A DNA stretch of 64,000 nt from Ceratotherium simum simum (GCF_000283155.1 NW_004454159.1:20596278-20660277); one strand, 5' to 3'; positions 45,735 through 57,829 are shown, numbered from the stretch's first letter. The notes: a model not told the origin generated them from the letters alone. Program-made: numbers and translations.

Positions 45735-45897
45735 GGTTACCAGATTTAGCAAATAAAAATACAGGATCCTCAGTTAAATTTGAATTTCAGATAAATAGCA
45801 AATAGCTTCTTAGTTATTAGACATTCTTATACTAAATATATTTGTTGTTTATTCAAAATTCAAATTTAGTAGGGTCTCCTCTATTTAATCTGGCCCC
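45735..45897. mobile_element. Palindromic MITE-like repeat, both arms present
   Basis: The left arm (CCAGATTTAGCAAATAAAAAT ... TTAAATTTGAATTTCAGATAAATAGC) recurs inverted as the right arm (TTGTTTATTCAAAATTCAAATTTAG ... TTTAATCTGG). The inverted arms are about 70-80 bases with gaps. This is the structure of a short non-autonomous DNA transposon; family not named with certainty. Confidence 0.75.
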
Positions 45898-45981
45898 CTA
45901 AATCCCAATGTTAAGAGCAGATTCTTTCATCTTTTCATTTTATTATATTTTTTGAACCCTCTACAAAGTGTTGTGTACAAA

Positions 45982-46382
45982 ATGTTATGGACTGAATGTT
46001 TGAGTACCCCCAAAAATTCTTGTGTTGAAGCTCTAACACTCAATGTGGTAGAATTTGAAGATGAGGTCTTGGGAAGTGATTAGGGTTAGGTGGGGTCATG
46101 AGAGTGAGGCCCCACCATGGGATTAGAGCTCTTTTAAGAAGAGTCACCAGAGAACCTGCTTTCTTGCTCTCTCTCCCTCTCTCCCTGTGCACGCACAAAG
46201 AGAAGGTCATGTGAGCACACAGTAAGATGGTGGCTGCGTGCAAGCCAAGAGAAGAGGCCTCAGAATAGAAACCAACCGTGCTTGGACTTCCAACGTCCAG
46301 AACTGTGAGAATATTAATTTTTGTCTCTTGAGCCCCACAGTCTATGGTATTTTGTTATGGCAGCCTGAGCTGACTAAATCAC
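45982..46382 (+). mobile_element. MaLR LTR (MST/MLT1 type)
   Basis: TGTTATGGACTGAATGTTTGAGT at the start, GGTGGGGTCATGAGAGTGAGGCC, GGATTAGAGCTCTTTTAAGAAGAG, TCATGTGAGCACACAG and TTTTGTTATGGCAGCCTGAGC at the end. Confidence 0.93.
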
Positions 46383-46489
46383 AAGCCTTAGTGTTAGATG
46401 TGGTGAAAGGATTCAAAATGAGTAGGACGTGGACTCTGCCCTCAAGGACCTTCCTTTCTAGAGAAGATGGAGGTGTGCACAATTGTGCT

Positions 46490-46853
46490 TGGTCTACTCT
46501 GCCACCAAATCTCTCCTGCATCTGTTCCTTCCTGTTCTAGCCCAGGGCTCTACTCCAGGATGGACCCCACGTGATTCTCCTGAACAGTAGTAAAACCCAT
46601 CCATGATATCCTTCTTTCCAGGCTCCCCGTGGTCCAATCCATTCTCAACATGGTCATCTGAGGTAATTTCTAAAACATGGATCTGATCTAACTGCTCCTC
46701 TGGGTAAAAGCCACTAGTGTTTCTTTATTTTCTATAAAATAAAGTGCAAGCTCCACAGCATCACAGAGTTCTCTTCTAGCCTCACTGACTACCTCTGTCT
46801 GCTTTCTACCCAGTCCTCTTTCTCTGTGAATCCTATGCTCAAGCAATACCACC
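46490..46853 (+). mobile_element. L2 LINE, left part
   Basis: TCCAATCCATTCTCAACATGG, TCTGATCTAACTGCTCCTCTGGG, AAAATAAAGTGCAAGCTCC and TCTGTGAATCCTATGCTCAAGC match L2. Broken by an LTR insertion. Confidence 0.6.
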
Positions 46854-47570
46854 TGTTGTGGGTTGGATTGTGTCTCCCAAAAAAGATATGCTAGAGTCCT
46901 AACCCCCGGTACTTCAGAATGTGACCTTATTTGAAAATATGTTTCTTGTTTGCTTGTGAGGAAGATCAGCCCTGTGCTAACATCTGCCAATCTTCCTCTT
47001 TTTTTTACTGAGGAAGACTGGCCCTGGGCTAACATCCATGCCCATCTTCCTCTACTTTATATGGGAGGCCGCCACAGCATGGCTTGCCAAGCAGGGCAGC
47101 GGTGCGCGCCAGGGATCCGAACCGGTGAACCCAGGGCCGCTGCAGCAGAGCGCGTGCACTTAACCGCTTGCGCCACCGGGCTGGCCCCTGAAAATATGTT
47201 TTTTACAAGTTAAAATGAGGTCTAGGGATGGGCCCTGATCCAATATAACTGGTGTCCTTATAAAAAGGGGAAATTTAGACACAGAGACAGACATACACAG
47301 AGGAAATATGATGTGAAGAGACACAGGGAGAACATGAGAAGATGTCAGATTGGAGTGAATCATCTACAAGCCAAGGAACACCAGCAAAACCACCAGAATC
47401 TAGGAAGAGGCAAGGAGGGATTTCCCTATAGGTTTCAGAGGGAGCATGGCCCTCCTGCTGACACCTTGATTTTGGACTTCTAGCCTGCAGAGTCGTCCGA
47501 CAATATATTTCTGTCGTTCTAAGCCACTCAGTTTGTGGTTCTTTGTTCCGGCGGCCTTAGGAAATTTATG
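46854..47570 (+). mobile_element. MLT1-type MaLR LTR split by an ERE
   Basis: Starts TGTTGTGGGTTGGATTGTGTC, continues TAACCCCCGGTACTTCAGAATGTGACC, is interrupted, then resumes with GGGATGGGCCCTGATCC, AACTGGTGTCCTTATAAA and GACACCTTGATTTTGGACTTC. TACCAC precedes the left end and follows the right end, compatible with a target duplication in the surrounding L2. Confidence 0.9.
46945..47188 (-). mobile_element. ERE SINE nested in the LTR
   Basis: Complete on the minus strand: head GGCTGGCCCGGTGGCGCAAG, B-box region GGTTCGGATCC, body and doubled tail. A perfect 13-bp target duplication TGAAAATATGTTT flanks it (46,932-46,944 and 47,189-47,201). CpGs in the head are well kept. Confidence 0.97.
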
Positions 47571-47576
47571 TACCAC

Positions 47577-47830
47577 TTTGATCCTTTTTTTTCTTGAATG
47601 TGTCATGCCATTTCATGTCATCTGATTTTGCTCATGCCATTATCTTGATCTGCAATGTTCTACTCTCCACTCTTTCTATTGACTCTTACTCCAAGTCCTA
47701 GCAAGAACTCTGGGAAACCTTCCCTGAGCATGTAACCTCCAGGCAGAATAAATTGTTCCTCCATCTGTGCTCAAATGGAAATTTGTTTGTACCTCTACTC
47801 CAGTATTATCATGTGCTATTGTTTTCAGTC
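47577..47830 (+). mobile_element. L2 LINE, right part
   Basis: CTCATGCCATTATCTTGATCTGC, CTCCAAGTCCTAGC and GGAAACCTTCCCTGAGCATGTAACC continue the L2 interrupted by the LTR. Confidence 0.55.
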
Positions 47831-47865
47831 ATTCAACACCTAACGAATATTGCAAATATTTGGGG

Positions 47866-48105
47866 GGCCTGTAAAGTGTGTAGCCCAGTGCTAAGTGTTT
47901 GTGTATACTATAACTTTCACGGAAACTCTGTGTGAAGCAGGTTTTATTAGTAGTCCTGTTACAGATGGGGAAACTTAATGTTAAAAGACTTAGGTAAGTT
48001 GTGCAAGATCATGTATCTAGTAAACATCAAAGCCAGAACTCAAATTCTGGCCATCTGATTCCATAGTCTGTACTCTCAACCACTCTGGTACACTAGCTTT
48101 CGTTT
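47866..48105 (-). mobile_element. MIR SINE
   Basis: GTAGCCCAGTGCTAAGTGTTTG, GTTACAGATGGGGAAACTTAATG, AAAGCCAGAACTCAAATTCTGG and CTGTACTCTCAACCACTC match the MIR minus strand. Confidence 0.9.
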
Positions 48106-48119
48106 ATGTGTCTTTCTCT

Positions 48120-48210
48120 CCCTTTTCAGAGATTAGATACTGTGCTTTCAGCTTCTTACCTTAGTACCCCATCTATAGCAGCGCTCAGTAAAGCGTTTGT
48201 GGAATTGCAG
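48120..48210 (+). mobile_element. L2 LINE 3' end
   Basis: TTAGTACCCCATCTATAGCAGCGCTCAGTAAAGCG resembles the L2 terminus. Short. Confidence 0.45.
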
Positions 48211-50349
48211 GGTATTACATTGCATTCAGTTGCGATAACTATAATACAGGTAGTATGTCTTAGGTGAAAGGATAGAACAAATTGCAAAGGAGAGCAAGCA
48301 AGTTTGCTAGAGAATTGACAAAGGTCTTAGTTAATGTGTGATTGCAATATTTATCACATAATCACTTCTTATGTATTGAAGAACACTATTAAATTGTCAC
48401 CAAGATCACCAAGATAAATAATATATCTCTTCAACCTTTAATACACTTTTTCCAAACTTTTAATAAATTTTTGCTTCATTCCAAATACTTTTTCCAATGT
48501 CTTCCCTGACCTAAGTTGGGAAAAAGCTAGAAAAATTAGTTTTTCTTTGTGAGATATAAAGACTGAATATCTTTAGAATTTCAGAAGTATTTTCCACTAA
48601 ATAAGTGTTTATCGAAAGTTTACTAAGTGCAAGGTAGTGTTCTAAAAGTAGTGATTAAGAATAGGGTTGATTTAATAACCAAACACTGCAAGGAAGATTA
48701 TATCACCTTTCTCTAAGAGTGTTAAGATTTACAAATATTTATTTTGATCTGTTTGAGATCATAATGATGTTCCTTTCTTCTTGTGTCCTCATAAGACACA
48801 TCATTTTGTTGCTAAAATCCAAAGGTGTCTCATGCAAGAGAGTCATGTTCTTAATGAAGTATTTTCCAAGTGTTGGATGTTAATAAGTGTTACCAGGAAA
48901 AAAATACTCAAGCATAGGACATAAAAACAAAATCAATTTTACGTATTTGTTTTAACTGTGGGATTTCTCAAAGCCTTAATTTGCTAGTAGTCATTTTGAA
49001 TCCCAAAGATGAGAAATTACATCATTTTGCATATTTGTTTGACAACAGGATCTTTTCTCCTATACCTTCTCAATGAGCATATCGAAATTGTTTTAGGAAC
49101 TTTTGGTTTAACATTACATTGCTAGAGATTAGAAGGAAAATTTTTTTTGCCATTGTTTTAAAATCAGTTTATCTGTTTTGAGTAATATTTGCCTTGGAAT
49201 AACCTTCATTTAGATAACAAATTTATCAATAATTCAAGACTTACACACTATACCATCTTATTCATAAATCCTGCCCCAGAGGGACAAGTTTCAGTGTTTC
49301 TCTTCCTCAGTGAGGAAATGACAACTGAGCACTGGGCTTTTTGCTTATTACTGCATTTTCTTCTCCTTGAATTTAGATCAAGAAGCATCTTTATCCATCA
49401 TATTCTATTATATTCTTATAAATGGATTAACGAGTAAATGAATTAAAAAAATAGCATGCTTACTATATGTTGGAAACTTAGGAAAGCATTTGTGTAATTA
49501 CTTGTACAATTACTGATGTACCATTAAAAAAAATTGAATTCAGCATTAATAAGTGAAATCACAAAAACTGACAAACTGAGAAGGAATGAAGAGTTAAAAA
49601 TAATAGCTGCTTTTTCGTTCAGGCATGTGAAGAGATGCTAAAGAACTAAATATTAAGATTATCCATTTAGCTCACTAATCAGTAATACATAGCAAAATTA
49701 AGACTGTGCTTATAGAACTGAAAGAATTTCAAATTAGGAGCTGTAACTATTCCTAAAAGTGGCCCTAGAATGTTCTGGGGGCAAGTGCTGAGACAGCAAC
49801 TACTGGAACTGGAAGCTTAATTCTTCATTCAGGTTAGTGCATTTTGTTGGGGTTTACAAATATATATAAAAACCTGAAATTTGAAGAGAGAGAAGAAAGC
49901 AAGGGTAGGACTATTTTTTGTATATTTCACCAACAGAGATTCATATACAAGGGTTAGATGATAGTCACCTATAACAATGACAGTGAACCTACTAAATTAT
50001 AAATAATTCAACCCACACACCCTTCCTGCCTCCTTTCTTCTATTTCTCCCTCCTTCTCTTCCTTTCTCTCTTCCATCTAGTTCATGCCAGGTGATAGCTG
50101 TTTAGAAATATTGAATAAATATTTGTTGTAGGCAACTAAGGTACAGAGAAGGAGAATACATTTCACAGGAGCTTGTCATGAGAATTAATGGACGTTTTTC
50201 TGCTATTGTGAAAGTTCTGAATGAAGGATCAAGAGCCTTTAGGATCTGATCAGATAATATTATATGTGAAACTAATAATTTAGGTTGAATGTCCCAAAGC
50301 TGGTAAAAAAAAAAATTCCATTCTCAGAGGAAATTCTTACAAAGAAACA
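48211..50349. other. AT-rich, mostly non-repetitive sequence
   Basis: A MIR scrap lies near 48,590-48,650 (AAGTGTTTATCGAAAGTTTACTAAGTGCAAGG). Otherwise no recognised repeat and no gene. Confidence 0.45.
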
Positions 50350-50545
50350 AACTAATGCTTATTAAACACCTACTGTAGTTGCCTTATATGCAGGTTATTT
50401 TATATAATCCTCACAATAACACTGTGAGATAGACATTATCTCCATTTTATTGAGAAAGATACAAAAAATGCAGAGAAATTATGTAATGATCAACTTTATA
50501 CGGTATGCAAAAAAGCAGATTTGAACTTGGATCTTTTGACACACA
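50350..50545 (-). mobile_element. MIR SINE
   Basis: TGCTTATTAAACACCTACTGTAG, ATATAATCCTCACAATAACACTGTGAGATAG, CATTTTATTGAGAAAGATAC and GCAGATTTGAACTTGG match the MIR minus strand. Confidence 0.88.
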
Positions 50546-50899
50546 CTTGATACTTTTTGATACTTATTCCATCCTAACAGCAGGCTTCCCTCTCCTCTTG
50601 ACTTTCCTATCACTGGAGTCATGTTCGTGTGTGATCAAAACGTAGGGATGGAGACCTAGATTGGACAAAAGACTTATCTTACATCTCTATGTAGATCTTC
50701 ATCAATCAGGTTGCTTCTGTAGATATCAAGCTAGTTTTATTTTAAACATAGAATATGCCAGGGGACTGCAATGGTGCAGAATATCAGTCTACTCCAGGAT
50801 AGTTAAATTCATGCTTCATTCCTTGCATGCCCTTCCCGTTCCCAGTATAGACTTGTATCCTTTCCACTTTGAATAACCTAGGAACCGGGTATAAGAATA

Positions 50900-50985
50900 G
50901 TTTTTTTCTATTTTCCTTCCCTTCCTCCTAACCTCCTTTTCTCTCTCTGTCTCTATTTCTTTCCTTCCTTCTTTCCTTCTGTTGA
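50900..50985. repeat. Polypyrimidine tract
   Basis: About 85 bases of CTTCC/CTCTC/TTTCC with very few purines; the complementary strand gives a Glu/Arg/Lys-rich spurious frame. Confidence 0.85.
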
Positions 50986-51039
50986 ATTTTGTGGAGGCCT
51001 CCTCAGTATCCATTCTCCATTTTCGACTTCTACAAATTT

Positions 51040-51440
51040 CCCTACTGGTTTTATGTTGGGGTTGATGCCATCTCTTGATCTAGACATGGATCTTGATTGG
51101 CTTAGGCCAGTCAGTATAATCTCATCCCCCTTTTCCCAGCTATTGGTCCAAAATAGGGGCTAACCCTCCATGCTTAAGTGGCCTTTTCTCTTCCCTTGGA
51201 TGATGAGGTTATGCAAATATAATTTCTGACACTGAGGAAGCCATTTTGCCACCAAGGGGAAAGCCAGCCCAAAGATAAAGCTACTGTGGAGGAGGGCAGA
51301 GCCAAGAGAATCCCAGAGACATGGAGGTAGAACTGATCAAACCCTCTGAAGTCCATACCTTCTGGATTTTTCATTTATATGGTCCAATAAATTACCTTAA
51401 TAGCTAAGCCAATTTAACGTGGATTTTCAGTTACTTTCTA
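51040..51440 (+). mobile_element. ERVL-type LTR
   Basis: GATTGGCTTAGGCCAGTCAG, GACACTGAGGAAGCCATTTTGCC, ACATGGAGGTAGAACTG, GTCCAATAAATTACC (poly(A) signal at 51,386) and TTAATAGCTAAGCCAATTTAACGTGGATTTTCAGTTAC match an ERVL-class LTR with its terminal motif. Ends not precisely defined; no internal sequence follows. Confidence 0.65.
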
Positions 51441-51479
51441 TGGAAAGTATTGTGAATGATACATCCTCCCTTCCTCCTC

Positions 51480-51572
51480 TTAATAAGAATTTATTGAGTA
51501 CCGACTATGTTTCAAAGTTTTATATTCTACATATCAGGTAATACAAAGAAGTAAAATCTCTCATAGAAAGAG
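51480..51572 (-). mobile_element. L2 LINE 3' end
   Basis: GAATTTATTGAGTACCGACTATGTTTC ... CAGGTAATACAAAGAAGTAAAATC fits the L2 minus strand. Confidence 0.5.
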
Positions 51573-52369
51573 CCTATGCCTCCAATTTTTTAGTCTACAT
51601 AGTCCATTTATCCCACTTCTACACCTCTTTTACTATGGAAAATTTGTTCCATTTTTGGCCCAGTCCTTGCCCTGGGTGCTGAGATCATCAGGCTACCCTG
51701 ACCTCTTGTATTACACTACATGTATTTGAGGAGAGGAATTACATACTATTTGGATTAAAAGATCTCTGGGACTATTTACAAGTTGACTCCTTGAGGTTTC
51801 TTTTGATTCACTGATCTCTAGGAGAACAATAATGTTTTATCTTGTCAGAGTGGAGAGATTTGATTTGAATCATCCTTCTTCTATTAATAGTCTCTGTATC
51901 AATGAGGCCCAACTGTCATAGTGGAAAGGGGGAGAATGTAGGAATTAAAAATGAAGCCTGGCTGTGAGAAGAGCTGGACCTAGAGGCCAAGTTCATCCAG
52001 TGATGATAATGGCTGTAGACCGAGGAAAGTGGAATCCACCTTATTTCACCTGGTCTTGAGTAGATCAATATAGTTGCCTTGGGGCAATGCTCAGATCCAT
52101 TCAGCATCTCTGTCACCAAAGATGCCTCAGAGAGGCACAGCTAAGCCTCCAGCTCCATCTGTGGTCCACTGGCTCAACAACCTCTTAGGCAGCCCTACTG
52201 CCCTTGCCCTTCTCCAGTCCTAGGCCTCTCAGATGGAGCCACAAGAGCCACTGAGGTCATCTTCTATGCTTGCTGAGGGTGCTTGGTGGCACTTTGTCTC
52301 AAAAGGAACCTACAGGATTTTAATTTATAGTGAACTAAGTGACTGAGTGATGACACAGAGAGGTCAATG
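51573..52369. other. Non-repetitive intergenic sequence
   Basis: No recognised repeat; may include internal remnants of the ERV next to it. Confidence 0.4.
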
Positions 52370-52830
52370 CCATTGAAAGAAGAATTTGTTACTTATATTT
52401 CCTGAGAGAAGTAGTCACACCATGCCATGCAGGGCCACATGGGGAAGTACCAGGTTTTGGTTTGGTCAGGAGGCAGAAGGAGGAGTGAGGGGAAAGCCTA
52501 GGCCAGAACTTTTATTGAGGTTTCTGTGGGAAAGACAAGGCAGGGCAGAGTAAACAGCTTAGGATTGGCTAGTTTGAATATCGTTGGTAGACCCTGGGCT
52601 TTAGGGGTGGTCTCCAGTCATTTGATACTTGGCCTTGGGTTGATTGAGAGTATGGGAAAAACTGGTGTGGTGTGTGAGAGTTAGATAAAGGAGGTGGCTG
52701 GGAAATTTGGGCATGGGATTGGTTGGTTTACACATGAGAGGCGTGAGCCCAGCCCCTTGCTATCTAAGAGGGGCTAGTCCCAGAGGGGGCTTTCCCTGGC
52801 CAGCAAGATTTTTAAGATGTCAAAACATCA
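52370..52830 (-). mobile_element. Solo LTR, class I ERV
   Basis: On the minus strand it begins near TGATGTTTTGACATC, has CCAATCC and CAATCAACCC boxes, an AATAAA (plus-strand TTTATT at 52,511) and a U5-like end with CTTCTGCCTCCTGACC, GGTACTTCCCCATGTGGCCC and GGAAATATAAGTAACAAATTC. Layout fits a gammaretrovirus-like LTR. No coding sequence adjoins. Confidence 0.6.
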
Positions 52831-53177
52831 TAAAATATAGAAAATAAAAACATGATTAATACTCATGCCCTCCATGCCCTTCCAGCCAGCCCTTCCAAAT
52901 ATCTGGACCAGAAAGGGCACTGTCTCTACATCCAAGTACATCTCTGGCACTTCAGAAGACCCATCATATTCTCTTCAAACCCCTCACCATTCCCCTCTCA
53001 GGAAGCAACATTGAGGAGTGAGTATCTTGTAGGTTCTATGCCCCAGGTGCACTCCAGCCAGGGAAGACAGAGGCTGTTTCCCCTTTTTGAAATCACCTTC
53101 AATATTTCTGAACAATTGAGCAATCTATTTTGACCTTTCATTCCTCAGGAGGAACCAAGAGAAAATCATCACCTAGT
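52831..53177. other. Non-repetitive intergenic sequence
   Basis: About 350 bases with no recognised feature. Confidence 0.45.
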
Positions 53178-53567
53178 GCTATAGACCGAATTGTGTCCCC
53201 CCAAATCCCTATGTTGGAGCCCTAATCCCCAATGTGACTATATTTGGAGATAGAGCTTATAAGGAAGTAACTAAGTTCAAATGAGGTCATAATGGTGGGG
53301 CCCAGATATGACAGAGCCTTCTTATAGGAAGAGACACCAGAGAGCTCTCTCTCCTTCCCTTTTCCTGCAATGCACACAGAGAAAGGCCATGTGAGGACAC
53401 AGTGAGATAGCAGCTGCCTACAAGCCAAAGGAAGAGGCCTCAGAGTGAAACTTATTTTGCCAGCACCTTGACCTTGGACTTCCCAGCATGCAGACTGTGA
53501 GAAATAAATTCCTGTTGTTTAGCCAGCCAGTTTGTGTATTTGCTATGGCAACCCTAGCAGACAAATA
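53178..53567 (+). mobile_element. MaLR LTR (MLT1/MST type)
   Basis: ATAGACCGAATTGTGTCCCCCC, CCCAATGTGACTATATTTGGAG, GGTCATAATGGTGGGGCC, GCCATGTGAGGACACAGTGAG and GGCAACCCTAGCAGAC match a MaLR LTR over its length. Confidence 0.93.
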
Positions 53568-53889
53568 CACCTAGGAACACCTGATTCCCACAGGTTGATG
53601 GTGACTATTTTGAATTCCTCTTCTCCATTCTCTTTTATCCTCTGCTCTTACAGGCTCAGGTGATGGTGGTTGTGGTATTGTTGTCAATGGTAGAGCAGCA
53701 TCTTTAAGAACTCTAGGGAAATTTGCTGCAACAGATAGTGGTTAACTGGGGGCTCTACCTTGGGCCTTAACTGCAGTTTTAGGATAGATTCCATTCGATG
53801 TCCTATTGTGTTTCCCATCTGTCCACATAGAAATAGAAACACAACATAGCTTGCTTCATGTGGGTTATTTTTATCTGCGTATATAAGTC

Positions 53890-53967
53890 TTGTCTCTCTA
53901 CTCTCATTGTAAATTCCTTGAAGACAGAACGATAAAGAGCCTAGCATAGTGCTTGCTGGCAGGAAGA
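53890..53967 (+). mobile_element. L2 LINE 3' end
   Basis: TTGTAAATTCCTTGAAGACAGAACG ... GCCTAGCATAGTGCTTGCTGGC fits the L2 terminus. Confidence 0.6.
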
Positions 53968-56900
53968 AAGTGCTTTGCTGTTTTGCTTATCTGGGAAGTG
54001 ATACCTCCTGTTAGTTCCTTAGCCTTAGGCTGCATTTGTCACTTGCTGATATCACCATAGAGAATCCTGCCTTCACACCCAGAAATATTTAAAACGCAGT
54101 AACTCCCTGCAAAAGGGAAGGACTCATTAGTCACATGAAGTTTGCTTGCAAGTAAATTCTAACTTGCCCAATAAACCAGGCTGTTTATTACGTAAAAGCC
54201 ATTTGAAGAAATGGCAGCTCAATTGAACTTACAGCTTTGCTTTTTCCTGTTTTAATCCCACTGTCTGGCTGCCCTGTTTCTTTTAGAAGCAGACACTGCC
54301 TGGAAGCTACAACTGTTGCAAAGTGGTAATGAGCAGTCCTCCACAGGCCACAGATTCTGGAATCAAGAACAGGTGCAGTCACACCCCCTCTGCAAACAAA
54401 GATATTTTGTTTGAATGGGCACAACATGGAAGAATGGGATGTATTAATAGCTAAATAGTGTCTTTATTAACAGTAGAACAGCTGGCAGTTCTATATGACA
54501 GCACTCATTCCAATCCATTTTATCCAATTGCAGAACTATAAGCATGCTCCACGAGGGAACTATGGGGACCACACACAAGCAATCAGCCATTCAACAGCAC
54601 TCTAATTGCTTCACAGTTGGAAGTGTGTTCTCCTCAGCCACTGTTATTCTTTCAGGAGGAATTGTTGGTGTACTAGCCTATCTAGAATCAAGTGCTGCTA
54701 ATGCAGATAAACTGCTTGAAGAAACTTCCTTTGCTTTACAAGGCCTTGTGAGCTGTCCTCCATGGGGCCGCTCCCTGGTCGTGGCTGATCATAAATCGCT
54801 GGTGCTGGGTGCCAGGAGGGATGCTGATGCAGGGAGTCCCAGCATCTCTGTCATCTCCTAGCAAAGCGGTTACCCTAAAGAGGGAAAAATAAACTCCCAA
54901 CTCATAAAGATCCTGTTAGACCCTGCTTGAGAACCTTTCTTCAGGGCATCCTACTGAGCCGAAGAATAGATTCAGTGAGTCAGTGGAGATGTATAAATGC
55001 CTGCGACTGTACTCCAAGTCTCTGAGCAGTGGGCAAGCTGTGCTGGGAGGAATCGTGTCAGGGATAATCAGGTTACACAGGTAAGAGGGAGGAAAGAGGG
55101 GAAGGCATTGCAGGGTGGGTAAAAGCACAGGCGAGGAAGTGAATTTAAAACAAGACCTGGAACATCTAGGCAGACATAAAACAAATTCACACCCTCAGAG
55201 TATTTCTCAAAGAAGGACCAGGCAAAATATTATTTAAATCATTCACAATGTCAAATCAAGGAGGCTGAGTTACTTATTCTTTTCAACTACTATTTAATTT
55301 TCTTTGTGTGTTTGTTTTACTTGCAGTTTATCCAGCCTAAGAAAATATTGTTTGCAGAACATTGTATTTCTGCCTTTTTACAGGGTAATTCTTGTTTGGT
55401 GAATTTTCAAAGTATCCTTTGGGGAGAATATTAAAAAGCTCTTGGCTGTATTTAGCCCAGACAAACATAGGCAGATATGGAATTATAATATCTTCCTAAT
55501 TTGCAGGGCTTTCTTTGTTCTCTCTGATCACTTGGGGATTAAATGACTCAGAGGAACAAGAGTTATTGTTTAGGATTTGCCAGTCAGGCCACTGACCCAT
55601 CTCTGGCTCCTCCAAGTTATTGTTGGGACTTCCTAGTTAGCTTGTAGCTCCAGGTAGTGAAATTATAAGTTACTCCAATTTATCTACCCCCGTTTTGTTA
55701 AATTGCCCCCAAATGGCTTTCAAACAATATATTTTTTTCATCCCTACTGATGGTACTTTCTGAATAAAGAAGCACATCTTTGGCCATGACAATAGATTCA
55801 GATGAAATGGAAATCATTCTTGAAAATAAAATAGACCCGAGAGAGCTCAGGACAGTGAAAATCACCCGTTGACAAAGAAAGTTGCCAAAGCTTTAATGAA
55901 AGACAACAAAGACACAGGAGGCCAAGAAACAGACTCCAAAAGGAGGCAAAAGGTCATGTCTTTTGTACGACTCTTTTATGTTGCTTCCATGATGGGTTAC
56001 GTTTTCAGAGCAGCAGAAAATCCCCACAAGAATCCTTAAATTCTCAGCCCTCCTGCCAAGAAAGTGAAGATGCGTATGCATCTGTTTGGAAATCTCCCAA
56101 ATGCATGTGCGAAATGGGCCAAGCAGGCTTCGCTGCCAAACAGTCAGTGGAACCGGTCACAGCCTCATGCTGAGGACTTCATTTTCAGGGTGAAGGCACC
56201 TGCAGACAATGCCGGGAAAGGGAGGAGGGGGAGGTGAGGATATTTTTGGCAATAGGATGTCAGGGTCTGCTTAGAGTAGAATAAACAAATCAGATTCCTC
56301 TCTACTCAGTGTGGATATTTAAAGAGACACACCCAAACATATCCGTTTTTTTAAAACAAATGTTATCTGCATGCATTACAGAATTAGTTCCCCTCTCCAC
56401 TCAGCTCCTTACTCAACATTATTTTCTCGCTGTCTGGTTGAGTTCATAGTCAGGGAAAAATGGTATCCTTGGCCCTTAGGAGTCAGGGTTTCTTGATAAC
56501 TTAAATCAGCATCTTCCATTGCGAGGACATACATATAAAACAGTTCAAAGAAGATTTACCTCTGCTCAGACAGGCATGTTCAAGGGAGTCTCTGATTCCT
56601 GGACCTTTTTTGAAGTGCACTCCTGTGTGTGATCTTGAGCAAGATCCTTCTTGTGGTTAGTAGCGGCTGCCATATTTGCCACACGTCTCACCTGGGTAAT
56701 GTGAACATTCATCTCATTGTTTGTCATATAGGAGTAGGAAAAAATGTGCATTTTTTATATCTGTTTAACCTTTTCAATGTTTGAATGACTTGCACAACAG
56801 TCTTATAAGGTAGGGCAGTTGTTCTTGTGTCAGTCTACACACAGAAATACTAATGGCTCGAAGGCCGCATCCCTAGTCAATGGTACCAGAAGCATCCCCA

Positions 56901-57829
56901 CTAAGCTGAGCTGCCCTTCATCACAGCACTGATTAATTTTTAGTGGAAGCAAGAGTTCAAAGGGAGGCATTGAGTAAAATTGCATTGCTACTGGGAGCGC
57001 CAAAAGCCATGTGCCTCATCAGGATTTCCTGAATGTGAGATGATAGTTGTCATCTTTTCAACTTTTATTCTTTCTTTTATATCAGTCCACTTGTCTACCT
57101 GGTCAGATTCTATCCAAGTTTTGGATCTTTTCTTCATGAAGATTTGGTGTTCTTGTCTAGTCTTACATCTAGGGCACATTCTGTGTAGCTGTGTGTCCTA
57201 GTTTCTTCATCTGTAAAACTGGGATCCTGGAAAACCTTTTTCCATGTAAGGAATACTGATTACATAGAAATGATAACTCCTCCAACTTCAAGATTGTTCT
57301 AATTCTCTATGCCAAGACATGACGTTGCCAATGCTGGCATAGCCGTTTCCTACTTTGGCTATGAGAAGGGATAGAAAGCGCCATCTGGGAAGAGTGACTG
57401 TCCTTCTGCATGTGCCAGACTTGCCAGGGAACAACTGAACATGTATGTCTGAGGACAGACCCCTCTTTCCTTTGTGGCACCAAGCAGGGCCTCCAGTCCA
57501 CAGCCTGATTGTTCAGCCAGAGGTCCTGTTCCTACCAGGTGGGGAGACGGGGACTGGTGTCCAGATTGCAATGAGTCTACAGGAGGAGCTTATACCTCGA
57601 GGAACGCCTTTGCGGTTCTTTTAAGCTCTCTCTGCTGATTTGGTTTGGTTTTTAATGCGTGGACTCTGGCGTCTCAGAGTCTGACCCAGTAACTATCTGC
57701 TTCTCTTATTAAGTGACTTCAGGGCTATTGTTGACATTGATGGTGTGAAGCATGCCAGGATTTCCTCAGAGGCTGCTGAGGCAGCATCACACTATACCAC
57801 CAGACGTATTCAGCTTCGGAGAGTGTATT
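53968..57829. other. Long repeat-poor block
   Basis: Almost 3.9 kb with no confident interspersed repeat (a weak MIR-like scrap near 56.8 kb). Contains a 105-codon plus-strand frame at 54,544-54,861 with one hydrophobic stretch (ATVILSGGIVGVLAYL) but no recognised domain. Candidate ground for conserved non-coding DNA. Confidence 0.45.

Noticed and set aside
54544..54861. 105-codon frame with a hydrophobic segment as a small membrane protein
   Set aside because: One plausible hydrophobic stretch is not enough; no homology recognised, no evidence of splicing or codon constraint. Kept only as part of a repeat-poor block.
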